Assembly (NCBI GenBank): GCA_013289605.1
Contig: JABCZS010000011.1
Span: forward strand, 1 to 57,283
Length of the DNA stretch: 57,283 nucleotides
Origin: Gammaproteobacteria bacterium
GTDB lineage: Bacteria; Pseudomonadota; Gammaproteobacteria; JABCZS01
Direction of reading: 5' to 3'
The translations under genes were made by a program, and so were the position numbers. Within the stretch, counting starts at the first letter, position 1. Every line of letters begins with the position of its first letter. Below, one piece after another: positions 1 to 8,028 of this stretch. The notes under the pieces are model-generated. The model was given only the letters and a program-made list of their open reading frames with translations. It did no database searches and was not told the DNA's origin.

Positions 1-46
1 TAAGTGTTAAGCTTTAATAAAATTCATTGGGCGCATTGAGATCGCT

Positions 47-96
47 GAAATCCCCCCGGCCGAAACGGCCGACCCCCTTTACAAAGGGGGCAAGCT
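47..96. repeat. Dispersed GC-rich palindromic repeat, partial copy
   Basis: A run of C, a CCGGCCGAAACGGCC core and CCCCCTTTACAAAGGGGG followed by CAAGCTTATCGA. The same elements recur near 23993-24434, 40281-40405, 43805-43895 and 57216-57263, always between genes. The rest of 1-201 holds only low-complexity repeat remnants (a GTTAGGGACAGGGTGAGGGG stretch) and no gene that I can see. Confidence 0.8.
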
Positions 97-201
97 TATC
101 GATCTCCCCGCTCCTACGGCCTTACACTAGAATTCATGGGGATTCGTTAGGGACAGGGTGAGGGGAAGCACTGCACGACTCATCACCGGAAAATAAATAC
201 C

Positions 202-1377
202 CTACTCCACAGTCACCTTAAACCCACTAAATGGTTTCACTACGCCCCAATTTTTACAACTGGGACATAACCAATACATGGTTTGAGCGGCAAAACCACA
301 TTGTTCACAATAATACGCCGCTTCTTTGCCTAATAATTGTCGTACGATATCGCGCAATAACATTAAATTGCGTGTCTCTTCTGGGCTGCTGTCTTTAAAA
401 CGTAATTCAATTAAAGTATAAATCGCCCGCGCGGACGGGCGTTTTTGTAATTGTTCGGCAATGATATTAATGTCGTGGGGATCGCTTAAATACTGCGCTA
501 ATTGGCTGGAAAATGTGGCGCAGATCACTGCGCCTAATTCTTCTTGCAAACAACGCTGTAAAAACATCCGAAATTGCTCACTCTCCCCGCAAGCATCATA
601 ACATCTTGCAAGTGGCAGCAAAATTTCCGCAGTAAACTCAGGATTTTTTAATTTTACCCGTTGGTAATGACGGATCGCCGTTTTATATTGCTTGGCATCA
701 TACGCTTGTCGGGCTTGCAATAATTGCGTGCGCACACTGCCTTGGTCGGCTTGCAAAGCCAGTTTTAAATACCGACTCATTTGCTCGGGCTGCGCTTGAT
801 TAAGGGCTAATTCTGCCAATTCACAATAATAATGGGCAATCACCGGCGCCATGCTCTCGCTGGTATAGCGTTCAAATTGCGCCGCGACATTAATCGCTTT
901 ATCCCAATCACGTTCTTGTTGATAAATATCGATTAAACACTGCAAACTCAAACGCATATGCGCTTTTAAGCTGACCAATTCTTGAAATAAAGCCTCGGCC
1001 CTATCTAACACCCCCGCACGCATGTAGTCATGCCCCAATTCCAATAAGGCTTGTAAACGATGCGCCCGGCTTAGGTCGGGGCGAGCAATTAAGTTTTGAT
1101 GGATGCGTATGGCTCGGTCCACTTCACCGCGCCGACGAAACAAACTGCCTAAAGCAAAATGGGTTTCTATGGTGTCACTGTCGACTTCCAATAGTTTGAT
1201 AAACAACTCCAAAGCCTTATCAGGTTGTTCATTCAATAAGAAATTAAGGCCGGCGAGGTAATCTTTAGAAGTCGGCAGATTTTTGTGTGACCATTCAGAG
1301 CGCATGCTTTTTTTAGCAGCCAAATACCCGGAGAGGGCCGCAACCGGCAATAACGCACACAATAGCATTAAGGTCAC
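202..1377 (-). CDS. lapB: LapB (YciM), TPR lipopolysaccharide assembly regulator
   Basis: 391 aa. Residues 1-20 form an N-terminal membrane anchor, followed by a long array of tetratricopeptide helices (about 40-330). At the C-terminus a rubredoxin-like zinc/iron knuckle is visible with C357, C360, C371 and C374 (CEQC...CPSC). This layout is diagnostic of LapB, which in enterobacteria works with FtsH to control LpxC turnover and so balances LPS synthesis. The start codon is GTG and overlaps the lapA stop by 4 nt (GTGA), so the two are translationally coupled. It is the last gene of the serC-to-lapB cluster. The role in LpxC control is from the family; the domain layout is seen. Confidence 0.95.
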   Translation of the reverse strand: MTLMLLCALLPVAALSGYLAAKKSMRSEWSHKNLPTSKDYLAGLNFLLNEQPDKALELFIKLLEVDSDTIETHFALGSLFRRRGEVDRAIRIHQNLIARPDLSRAHRLQALLELGHDYMRAGVLDRAEALFQELVSLKAHMRLSLQCLIDIYQQERDWDKAINVAAQFERYTSESMAPVIAHYYCELAELALNQAQPEQMSRYLKLALQADQGSVRTQLLQARQAYDAKQYKTAIRHYQRVKLKNPEFTAEILLPLARCYDACGESEQFRMFLQRCLQEELGAVICATFSSQLAQYLSDPHDINIIAEQLQKRPSARAIYTLIELRFKDSSPEETRNLMLLRDIVRQLLGKEAAYYCEQCGFAAQTMYWLCPSCKNWGVVKPFSGFKVTVE

Positions 1378-1667
1378 GGATCAACATCCCTAACGGGCAG
1401 CACCCGTAAGTGATTAATTTCTTGGTTCGAGAGTGATAATTTTTTCTTTAAGGCATGGATCTTATAACGGTATTGCAATAAGAGTTTAAGCTGAGCCAAC
1501 AGACTTAATACACAACCTAGAATTAAGGTCGCAAACAATAATAAGGATAAAGGAAAGGTATGCTCACCGACAAAGTAATTAAGGGTAACAGACTCGGCAT
1601 TGAGTAGCGCAAAGGCAATGCTGAGAACCACCAAGATCAGAAGCAAGATAAAACTCAGCATGCGCAT
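1374..1667 (-). CDS. lapA: LapA, lipopolysaccharide assembly protein A (DUF1049)
   Basis: 97 aa inner-membrane protein with two hydrophobic segments (about 4-22 and 38-62) and a basic cytoplasmic tail that is probably coiled coil (LKKKLSLSNQEINHL). Size, two-TM shape and position immediately upstream of lapB match LapA. In E. coli the lapAB pair is linked to LPS assembly. It lies 79 bp downstream of ihfB on the same strand, as in many gammaproteobacteria. Confidence 0.92.
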   Translation of the reverse strand: MRMLSFILLLILVVLSIAFALLNAESVTLNYFVGEHTFPLSLLLFATLILGCVLSLLAQLKLLLQYRYKIHALKKKLSLSNQEINHLRVLPVRDVDP

Positions 1668-1746
1668 GCGTCACCGCCTTTAAATAAAACTTGACTAAAG
1701 ACTATAATAACATAGCCTCCGGGCGCAAAACAGCACTTGCTTTACT

Positions 1747-2088
1747 CTATACTTCCCCTTCCTCACCTGTTTCATCATCATGAATAATCATTTGACCGCG
1801 TTGCAGTGAAGCATTGATCCGGTCACGTAATTCCTTGCCTGGTTTAAAGTAAGGGACATATTTACCTTCTAAGCGCACAGAACCACCCGTTTTAGGGTTG
1901 CGTCCTACCCGGGGGGGACGATAGTGTAAGGAAAAACTACCAAATCCTCGTATTTCTATGCGTTTACCCTGCGTTAAAGCTTCTGCCATGTATTCAAGAA
2001 TAGTTTTAACCGCAATTTCTATGTCTTTATACGCCAGATGCACCTGTTTTGCAGCAAGCTGCTCTATAAGTTCAGACTTGGTCATCAT
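1747..2088 (-). CDS. ihfB: Integration host factor subunit beta
   Basis: 113 aa DNA-bending protein of the HU/IHF family. The N-terminal helices ([14 protein letters not shown]) and the beta-arm with the intercalating proline region (GRNPKTGG, then [15 protein letters not shown]) are clear. The C-terminal acidic tail of about 15 residues beyond the core ([10 protein letters not shown]) is longer than in E. coli. IHF beta pairs with IHF alpha (not in this window) to bend DNA in transcription, replication and recombination. The gene follows rpsA, from which it is separated by a good terminator, so it probably depends on read-through or a promoter in 2089-2130. Two Met codons in a row at the start; either may be used. 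Confidence 0.95.
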   Translation of the reverse strand: MMTKSELIEQLAAKQVHLAYKDIEIAVKTILEYMAEALTQGKRIEIRGFGSFSLHYRPPRVGRNPKTGGSVRLEGKYVPYFKPGKELRDRINASLQRGQMIIHDDETGEEGEV

Positions 2089-2130
2089 ATCCCTGCGCTG
2101 TTAAGGTTTATATAGCTATTGCCCTCTGAG

Positions 2131-2161
2131 ATAAAAGAGAGACGCGATAACCGCGTCTCTC
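2131..2161 (-). terminator. Rho-independent terminator after rpsA
   Basis: On the minus strand a perfect 10-bp stem GAGAGACGCG / CGCGTCTCTC with a 5-nt loop (2137-2161) is followed by TTTTAT. It lies 34 bp past the rpsA stop and before ihfB, so it should uncouple the two genes at least partly. Confidence 0.85.
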
Positions 2162-2194
2162 ACACGTACCACAGGGGGTTAGATATATAATAGC

Positions 2195-3883
2195 TTATTT
2201 TTCATCGTCTTGAGCAGTTTCTATTCTTTTCTTAAGTATGTCACCCAGCTTTGGACTGTCGCCACCTAAGCCTTCGAGCTGTGAGGCATCAAATGGCATA
2301 TCCGCGCTGTCTTTAGCTTTAATCGATAAATTAATCATGCGATTTTTCTTATCTAAGCCAATAAATTTCGCTTCGACTTCATCGCCTACGTTTAAGTGAG
2401 TACGGGCATCTTCAACACGATCCGGCGCGATTTCTGAGGCACGGATATAACCTTGTGCCCCATTGGTTAATTCGATTTTCGCACCCTTAGCATCGACTTC
2501 AATGACTTTACCGGTCACGATAGAACCTTTTTCATAGCCTGCGGCAAAGTTAGAATAAGGATCTTGCTCAAGTTGTTTGATACCTAAAGAAATACGTTCA
2601 CGTTCAGCATCAATCGCTAAAATCAAGGCTTCAATTTCATCGCCTTTCTTATATTGACGCACGGCTTCTTCGCCAGGCAAGGTCCAAGAAATATCAGATA
2701 AATGCACTAGACCATCAATCTCGCCTTCCAAGCCCACAAAAATACCAAAATCAGTGATGGATTTAATCGAACCGCTGATCCGTTCATTCTTGCTGTGTTG
2801 CTTTGCAAACTCTTCCCACGGATTAGGAATACATTGTTTAATGCCTAAAGAAATACGGCGACGTTCTTGATCAATTTCCAAGACTTCCACTTGTACTTCT
2901 TGATCCAGTTTCACCACTTTGCTGGGGTGAATATTTTTGTTAGTCCAATCCATTTCAGACACGTGGACTAAACCTTCAATACCGTTTTCAATTTCTACGA
3001 AACAACCGTAATCTGTGATATTGGTCACTTTACCGACCAGTCTTGCCCCCACAGGGTATTTTTCAGTGATCATGACCCAAGGATCATCACCTAATTGTTT
3101 TAAGCCCAAAGACACACGGGATTTTTCACGGTCAAATTTGAGGATTTTAACCTTAATTTCATCGCCTACGGCCACGACTTCGCTAGGATGTTTAACGCGT
3201 TTCCAGGCCATATCGGTGATGTGTAATAAACCATCGACCCCACCTAAATCCACAAACGCGCCGTAATCGGTTAGATTTTTTACGACACCCATGACTTCTT
3301 GTCCTTCAGACAATTTAGACAGTAAGGCTTCTCTGTCTGGTGTGGCTTCAGATTCAATAATCGCGCGACGTGACACCACAACGTTGTTGCGTTTAGCATC
3401 TAATTTAATCACTTTAAATTCTAATTCTTTACCTTCGAGTTGTGCGGTATCGCGCACGGGGCGCACATCAACGAGTGAGCCCGGTAAGAAGGCCCGAATC
3501 GCATCAATTTCAACGGTAAATCCGCCTTTTACGCGGCCAGTGATCGTACCCAAAATACTTTTGCCCGCTTCATAGGCTTGTGATAAATGCCGCCAAGCGT
3601 GCGCACGTTTAGCGCGTTCACGGGATAATTTGGTTTCACCATAACCGTCTTCAATGGCATCGAGTGAGACTTCGACTTCATCGCCTTCAGCCACTTCAAG
3701 GTTGCCATTTTCATCTAAAAATTGGTTGATAGAAATGACGCTTTCGGATTTAAATCCGGCATCAACCATCACGTAATCATTTTGAATTTGGACAACGATG
3801 CCGGTGACAATTTGGCCTGGGTATAATTTGGTTTGTTGCATTTGTTTTTCAAACAAATCTGCAAAGAGCGCACTGTTAGTCAT
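2195..3883 (-). CDS. rpsA: 30S ribosomal protein S1
   Basis: 562 aa from the chosen start. Six successive S1 (OB-fold) domains are visible; recurrent motifs are [40 protein letters not shown] and [21 protein letters not shown]1 binds mRNA leaders and delivers them to the 30S subunit. The first possible ATG is 39 nt upstream (3922), but ATG 3883 has an AGGA Shine-Dalgarno and gives the conserved N-terminus [14 protein letters not shown]. The gene follows cmk with an ~80-bp gap. An acidic C-terminal tail ends the protein. Confidence 0.97.
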   Translation of the reverse strand: MTNSALFADLFEKQMQQTKLYPGQIVTGIVVQIQNDYVMVDAGFKSESVISINQFLDENGNLEVAEGDEVEVSLDAIEDGYGETKLSRERAKRAHAWRHLSQAYEAGKSILGTITGRVKGGFTVEIDAIRAFLPGSLVDVRPVRDTAQLEGKELEFKVIKLDAKRNNVVVSRRAIIESEATPDREALLSKLSEGQEVMGVVKNLTDYGAFVDLGGVDGLLHITDMAWKRVKHPSEVVAVGDEIKVKILKFDREKSRVSLGLKQLGDDPWVMITEKYPVGARLVGKVTNITDYGCFVEIENGIEGLVHVSEMDWTNKNIHPSKVVKLDQEVQVEVLEIDQERRRISLGIKQCIPNPWEEFAKQHSKNERISGSIKSITDFGIFVGLEGEIDGLVHLSDISWTLPGEEAVRQYKKGDEIEALILAIDAERERISLGIKQLEQDPYSNFAAGYEKGSIVTGKVIEVDAKGAKIELTNGAQGYIRASEIAPDRVEDARTHLNVGDEVEAKFIGLDKKNRMINLSIKAKDSADMPFDASQLEGLGGDSPKLGDILKKRIETAQDDEK

Positions 3884-3964
3884 AACTGTCCTGTTGGGTA
3901 AAAAACCCTGGTTCGGGCCCATGGGGGCGGTTTAAATTTTAGTACTCTCTTAAAGAATACCCCT

Positions 3965-4678
3965 TTATACTGCACAACTCGGTGCATAAACGCGTTGCTT
4001 CACTAATTCCATCATCCGCACTAAAACGGTAGCAATGTCCATACCGGTCGTGTCGAGCAAGTGGGCATCAGGGGCGGGCTTTAGCGGCGAGACCATTCGA
4101 GTACTGTCTCTAGCATCACGCGCAGCAACCTCAGCATGCAGACTGGCAAGGTTAACATGAATTCCTTGCGCTTTCAACTGGTTATACCGTCTTTGCGCGC
4201 GCTCTTCGATGCTGGCAAACAAGAATATTTTAACGAGGGCATCAGTGAAAACCACCGTACCCATATCACGGCCTTCGGCCACTAGCCCTGGCAGGGTACG
4301 AAAACTGCGTTGCCGCTCTAACAGTGCTTGGCGCACGCTTAAATAAACACTGAGTTGTGAAGCCGATTCACCGCAGGCTTCATGCATGACTTCATCGCTG
4401 ACATCGATGCCTTCCAGGATAAAACGCGTGCGCTCTGCAGCCGTATCTTGCAGAAAATGCACATCCAGCGTTTCAGCAAGCGACGTTAAGGCGGCAATAT
4501 CATCTAATGCCACCGCATGTTTTTTTGCAGATAAGGCCAATAAACGGTATAACGCCCCACTTTCTAATAAATGCCACCCCAGTTTCTGGGCCAATAAACG
4601 ACTCAAGGTGCCTTTGCCTGATCCCCCTGGGCCATCTACGGTAATGACCGGTGGCGTTTTATCCATAAGCACGCTCAA
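3965..4678 (-). CDS. cmk: Cytidylate kinase
   Basis: 237 aa. The P-loop GPGGSGKGT is at residues 16-24, with the CMP-kinase motifs VAEGRDMGTVVF and RDARDSTRMVSPLKPA later. The enzyme phosphorylates CMP and dCMP with ATP. The first 20 nt overlap the end of serC; an internal ATG at 4666 (MDKTPPVITVDG) is an equally good start that reduces the overlap. Gene order serC-cmk-rpsA is the conserved gammaproteobacterial arrangement. Confidence 0.96.
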   Translation of the reverse strand: MSVLMDKTPPVITVDGPGGSGKGTLSRLLAQKLGWHLLESGALYRLLALSAKKHAVALDDIAALTSLAETLDVHFLQDTAAERTRFILEGIDVSDEVMHEACGESASQLSVYLSVRQALLERQRSFRTLPGLVAEGRDMGTVVFTDALVKIFLFASIEERAQRRYNQLKAQGIHVNLASLHAEVAARDARDSTRMVSPLKPAPDAHLLDTTGMDIATVLVRMMELVKQRVYAPSCAV

Positions 4679-5741
4679 ATTCTTTCATAAAATCAACCAA
4701 GGCTTGCGCGCCTTCGATAGGCATGGCGTTATATAAACTCGCGCGCATGCCCCCTACGCTGCGATGCCCGGCTAAATTATATAAACCTTGTGCTTGCGCT
4801 TTTTTAAGAAATTCCGCGTCAAGTTTTGGATCAGCTAGGGTAAAGGGAATATTCATCCGCGAACGGCTATGCGCTTCAACCGGATTATGGTAAAAGTCGG
4901 TGGCGTCAATTGCAGCATAAAGTAGATCGGCTTTGGTCTTATTGCGCTTAGCCATGGCTTTCAAACCACCCTGCGCCAACACCCATTTAAACATTAAGCT
5001 GGAGACATACCAGGAGAATACCGCAGGGGTATTACAGCAGGAGTCTTCGGCGATCATTTTCCGGTAATTCCAGATGGTCGGGATAGGATGACGACTGGGT
5101 TTAATGATATCTTCCCGCACGATCACCACAGCCAGTCCCGCAGGTCCGATGTTTTTTTGGACGCCGGCGTAGATAAGCGCATAATCGCTGACATTGATAG
5201 GTTGCGATAATATATTGGATGACATATCTGCCACCAAAGGCACATCAACTTTAGGCACCCAGGTGAACTCAACCCCGTGTATCGTTTCATTCGGGGTATA
5301 ATGCAGATATGCGGCATCATCACGCAGTTGCCAAGACGCCTGATGCGGCACCGTGGTATAACGGTTACCCTTAGTGTTCGCAGCGACATTCACGTCACAA
5401 TAGAGTGCCGCTTCTTCAACCGCTTTTTCAGACCAAACGCCAGTTTGAATATAATCTGCTCCTTTTGCCTCCCCTAATAAGTTCATAGGGATCGCAGAAA
5501 ATTGTCCCGTGGCACCGCCTTGCATAAAGATAATCTGATAACCTTCAGGGATATTGAGCAATTGGGTGAGATCAGCCTTACTTTCGGCAATGATCTGCAT
5601 AAATTCCGGGCTACGATGACTGATTTCAATAATGCCTAAACCGTCGTGATAATGTTTCAGACTCTGCGCCGCTTGCGCAATGACTTCCGGAGGCATAACC
5701 GAGGGGCCAGCACAAAAATTATAAATTGGGTGAGACATCAT
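4659..5741 (-). CDS. serC: Phosphoserine aminotransferase
   Basis: 360 aa class V aminotransferase. It begins YNFCAGPSVMPPEV, has the PLP-phosphate contact GGATGQFSA and the PLP lysine K196 in YAGVQKNIGPAGL. It converts 3-phosphohydroxypyruvate to phosphoserine in serine synthesis and also serves pyridoxal-phosphate synthesis. A TAGGAG Shine-Dalgarno lies 5-10 nt upstream of two adjacent ATGs (5741 and 5738). It heads the serC-cmk-rpsA cluster and is divergent from lpxH. Confidence 0.97.
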   Translation of the reverse strand: MMSHPIYNFCAGPSVMPPEVIAQAAQSLKHYHDGLGIIEISHRSPEFMQIIAESKADLTQLLNIPEGYQIIFMQGGATGQFSAIPMNLLGEAKGADYIQTGVWSEKAVEEAALYCDVNVAANTKGNRYTTVPHQASWQLRDDAAYLHYTPNETIHGVEFTWVPKVDVPLVADMSSNILSQPINVSDYALIYAGVQKNIGPAGLAVVIVREDIIKPSRHPIPTIWNYRKMIAEDSCCNTPAVFSWYVSSLMFKWVLAQGGLKAMAKRNKTKADLLYAAIDATDFYHNPVEAHSRSRMNIPFTLADPKLDAEFLKKAQAQGLYNLAGHRSVGGMRASLYNAMPIEGAQALVDFMKEFERAYG

Positions 5742-5790
5742 TAAAGCTCCTAGCGTCCATTTTGCCCATTATGGCATGAAGGATAAATAT

Positions 5791-5819
5791 ATGACAAGAA
5801 ATAGCTAATTCATTATACT
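5791..5819 (+). promoter_or_regulatory. Sigma-70 promoter for lpxH, probably leaderless transcript
   Basis: ATGACA (5791-5796), a 17-nt spacer and TATACT (5814-5819). A start site 6-8 nt after the -10 box would fall within about 3 nt of the lpxH ATG at 5829. There is no Shine-Dalgarno before that ATG. Confidence 0.6.
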
Positions 5820-5828
5820 CTTTAGCTT

Positions 5829-6551
5829 ATGAGCACCTTATTTATATCCGATCTGCATTTATCCCCCCAACGCCCTAAAATGACCCAGTTATTTTTGGAT
5901 TTTCTTAAGCTTAGGGCTAAGAAAGCGCAAACCTTATATATTTTGGGCGATTTTTTTGATGTGTGGATTGGAGATGATGCCATGGATGAGTTTGCGCACA
6001 GCATAGTTGCTGCCTTGCGTTCCTTAGCCGATAGTGGGGTGAAGATTTTTTTAATGCCGGGTAATCGGGACTTTTTATATGGACGCGTCTTTAGCGCGCA
6101 AAGTGGGGTGACACTGATTGCTGATCCCACTTGTGTTGATTTATATGGCACACGCACTTTATTGGTGCACGGCGATAGTTTGTGTACCACCGATAAAAAG
6201 TTTCAATTCTTTCGTTATCTGGTGCGTCATCCCTTATTATGTGGGATTTATCTACGTTTACCTTTGAGTGCTAGAATCAATTTTGCTAATTTTTTGCGCA
6301 GCAAAAGTACCCGTGCGAATAAACAAAAATCGGCTTATTTAATGGATGTCTCGCAAGAAAGTGTGGAGGCGATGATGCGTCGGTATCAGGCCACGCGATT
6401 AATTCATGGGCATACGCATGATCCTAATACGCATCAGTTTACTCTAGATGGCAAACCCGTAACGCGGATTGTATTGGGGGCTTGGGAAAATAGTGGTTGG
6501 GTGTTGAGTGTGGATGAGAGCAGCATGCATACTGAAATTCTAGAAGTATAA
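5829..6551 (+). CDS. lpxH: UDP-2,3-diacylglucosamine diphosphatase LpxH
   Basis: 240 aa calcineurin-like phosphoesterase of lipid A synthesis; it hydrolyses UDP-2,3-diacylglucosamine to lipid X and UMP at the inner face of the membrane. Metal ligands are visible: D8 and H10 (SDLHLSP), D41 (GDFFDVWIGD), N79 (GNRDF), and the C-terminal GHTH motif. The start is fixed because D8 must be kept, yet the ATG lacks a ribosome binding site and sits a few bases from the predicted transcription start. It is divergent from serC and followed by 1.4 kb of repeats. Confidence 0.96.
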   Translation: MSTLFISDLHLSPQRPKMTQLFLDFLKLRAKKAQTLYILGDFFDVWIGDDAMDEFAHSIVAALRSLADSGVKIFLMPGNRDFLYGRVFSAQSGVTLIADPTCVDLYGTRTLLVHGDSLCTTDKKFQFFRYLVRHPLLCGIYLRLPLSARINFANFLRSKSTRANKQKSAYLMDVSQESVEAMMRRYQATRLIHGHTHDPNTHQFTLDGKPVTRIVLGAWENSGWVLSVDESSMHTEILEV

Positions 6552-6685
6552 GCACGCACATCGTTCGCCCTCACCTAAGTCCCTCTCCCACTACGCAAGA
6601 TCAGATGTTAATGTGGGTGAAGGACAGGGCTAATGAATCCCCACGAATTTTAGTATTTAAGGCCGAAGGCCTGACCGTATCTAGC

Positions 6686-6723
6686 CCCAGGGTTACAGCG
6701 CGTCTTCGCGCTGTAACCCTGGG
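6686..6723. repeat. 17-bp perfect hairpin, copy 1
   Basis: CCCAGGGTTACAGCGCG, loop TCTT, CGCGCTGTAACCCTGGG. It is repeated unchanged at 7097-7134 and degraded in the third unit (7587-7623). Without a T run it is not a classical terminator, though it would stall or protect the 3' end of lpxH mRNA. Confidence 0.8.
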
Positions 6724-6798
6724 TAGGATAAGAATAAGAATCAAGCGCTAAAAGCGCGCAAGAAAAATATTTAAAGTTCAATCTATCTCTTGATAACC

Positions 6799-7014
6799 CA
6801 CTGCGTCATCCCGTGCGTAAGCCGCCATCAGAAGTGATAGAAGCACTTATCTCTTGCGGCTGTAGACACGGGATCTAGGTTATAGATATTCTTACGTGCT
6901 CAGCATAGATTAACTTCATAAGCAATATTTCCGCCTGGATCCCGTGTCTTCAGCCGCGCAAGTCCTGCTCTTCTATCACTTCTGATGGCGGCTTACGCAC
7001 GGGATGACGCAGTG
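6799..7014. repeat. 216-bp palindromic MITE-like element, copy 1
   Basis: Both ends read CACTGCGTCATCCCGTGCGT inward, in inverted orientation, with terminal inverted repeats of about 46 bp that run through GATAGAAG. A second inner inverted pair is built around the ACACGGGATC sequence. No open frame inside. Family members: 7210-7425, 7699-7914 and a half copy at 20315-20403. Confidence 0.85.
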
Positions 7015-7096
7015 GATCATAACGGTATAAGGCCTACGGCCTAACGCATCCCCACGAATTTTAGTATTTAAGGCCGAAGGCCTGACCGTATCTAGC

Positions 7097-7134
7097 CCCA
7101 GGGTTACAGCGCGTCTTCGCGCTGTAACCCTGGG
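7097..7134. repeat. 17-bp perfect hairpin, copy 2
   Basis: Identical to the hairpin at 6686-6723, 411 bp further on. Confidence 0.8.
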
Positions 7135-7209
7135 TAGGATAAGAATAAGAATCAAGCGCTAAAAGCGCGCAAGAAAAATATTTAAAGTTCAATCTATCTC
7201 TTGATAACC

Positions 7210-7425
7210 CACTGCGTCATCCCGTGCGTAAGCCGCCATCAGAAGTGATAGAAGCACTTATCTCTTGCGGCTGTAGACACGGGATCTAGGTTATAGATAT
7301 TCTTACGTGCTCAGCATAGATTAACTTCGTAAGCAATATTTCCGCCTGGATCCCGTGTCTTCAGCCGCGAGAGTGAAGTGCTTCTATCACTTCTGATGGC
7401 GGCTTACGCACGGGATGACGCAGTG
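7210..7425. repeat. 216-bp palindromic MITE-like element, copy 2
   Basis: Same length and ends as copy 1. Its right arm (GCCGCGAGAGTGAAGTGC) is more complementary to the left arm than in copies 1 and 3 (GCCGCGCAAGTCCTGCTC), so this is the most symmetric copy. Confidence 0.85.
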
Positions 7426-7698
7426 GTTCATAACGGTATAAGGCCTACGGCCTAACGAATATGTCCAAGAACTAATGTTAAGTGTGGGGGAGGGATAGGG
7501 CTAAGTAATCCCCACGAATTTTTATTTAAAAACAATTTGTTATAAATCATTTTAGTATTTAAGGCCGAAGGCCTGACCGTATCTAGCCCAGGGTGTAGGC
7601 GCGTCTTCGCGCTGTAACCCTGGGTAGGAGAAAAAAGAGAACAAGCGCTGTAAGCGCGCAAGAAAAATATTTAAAGTTTAATCTATCTTTTGATAACC

Positions 7699-7914
7699 CA
7701 CTGCGTCATCCCGTGCGTAAGCCGCCATCATAGGTGATAGAAGCACTTATCTCTTGCGGCTGTAGACACGGGATCCAGGTTATAGATATTCTTACGTGCT
7801 CAGCATAGATTAACTTCATAAGCAATATTTCCGCCTGGATCCCGTGTCTTCAGCCGCGCAAGTCCTGCTCTTCTATCACTTCTGATGGCGGCTTACGCAC
7901 GGGATGACGCAGTG
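7699..7914. repeat. 216-bp palindromic MITE-like element, copy 3
   Basis: Same length and ends; right arm is of the copy-1 type. Left arm has ATAGGTGATAG in place of AGAAGTGATAG. Confidence 0.85.
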
Positions 7915-8028
7915 GATCATAACGGTATAAGGCCTACGGCCTAACGCATTCCCACGAATTTTAGTATTTAAGGCCGTAGGCCTGACCGTATATAGCCCAG
8001 GGTGAAGGCGAGAGCGTATCAGAGCCTA

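Larger units (their letters stand above)
6638..8005. repeat. Three tandem long repeat units plus partial fourth
   Basis: The motif TCCCCACGAATTTTA begins near 6638, 7049, 7509 and 7949, giving periods of about 411, 460 and 440 bp. Each unit holds, in order, a GGCCGAAGGCC block, a hairpin block, a GCGCTAAAAGCGCGC block, a 216-bp palindromic element and a GGCCTACGGCC block. Units 1 and 2 are nearly identical; unit 3 has an inserted AT-rich piece (7509-7555) and a damaged hairpin; unit 4 is cut off just before the lon stop codon. I see no real gene in 6552-8028; the single 69-codon open frame there is repeat sequence. Confidence 0.9.

Noticed and set aside
7452-7661. A 69-codon open frame on the minus strand inside the repeat array
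   Set aside because: It consists wholly of repeat sequence and its reading differs between units.
6799-7914. Repeats with regular spacing considered as a CRISPR array
   Set aside because: The units are about 400 bp and palindromic, spacers are themselves repeated, and no cas genes are near.
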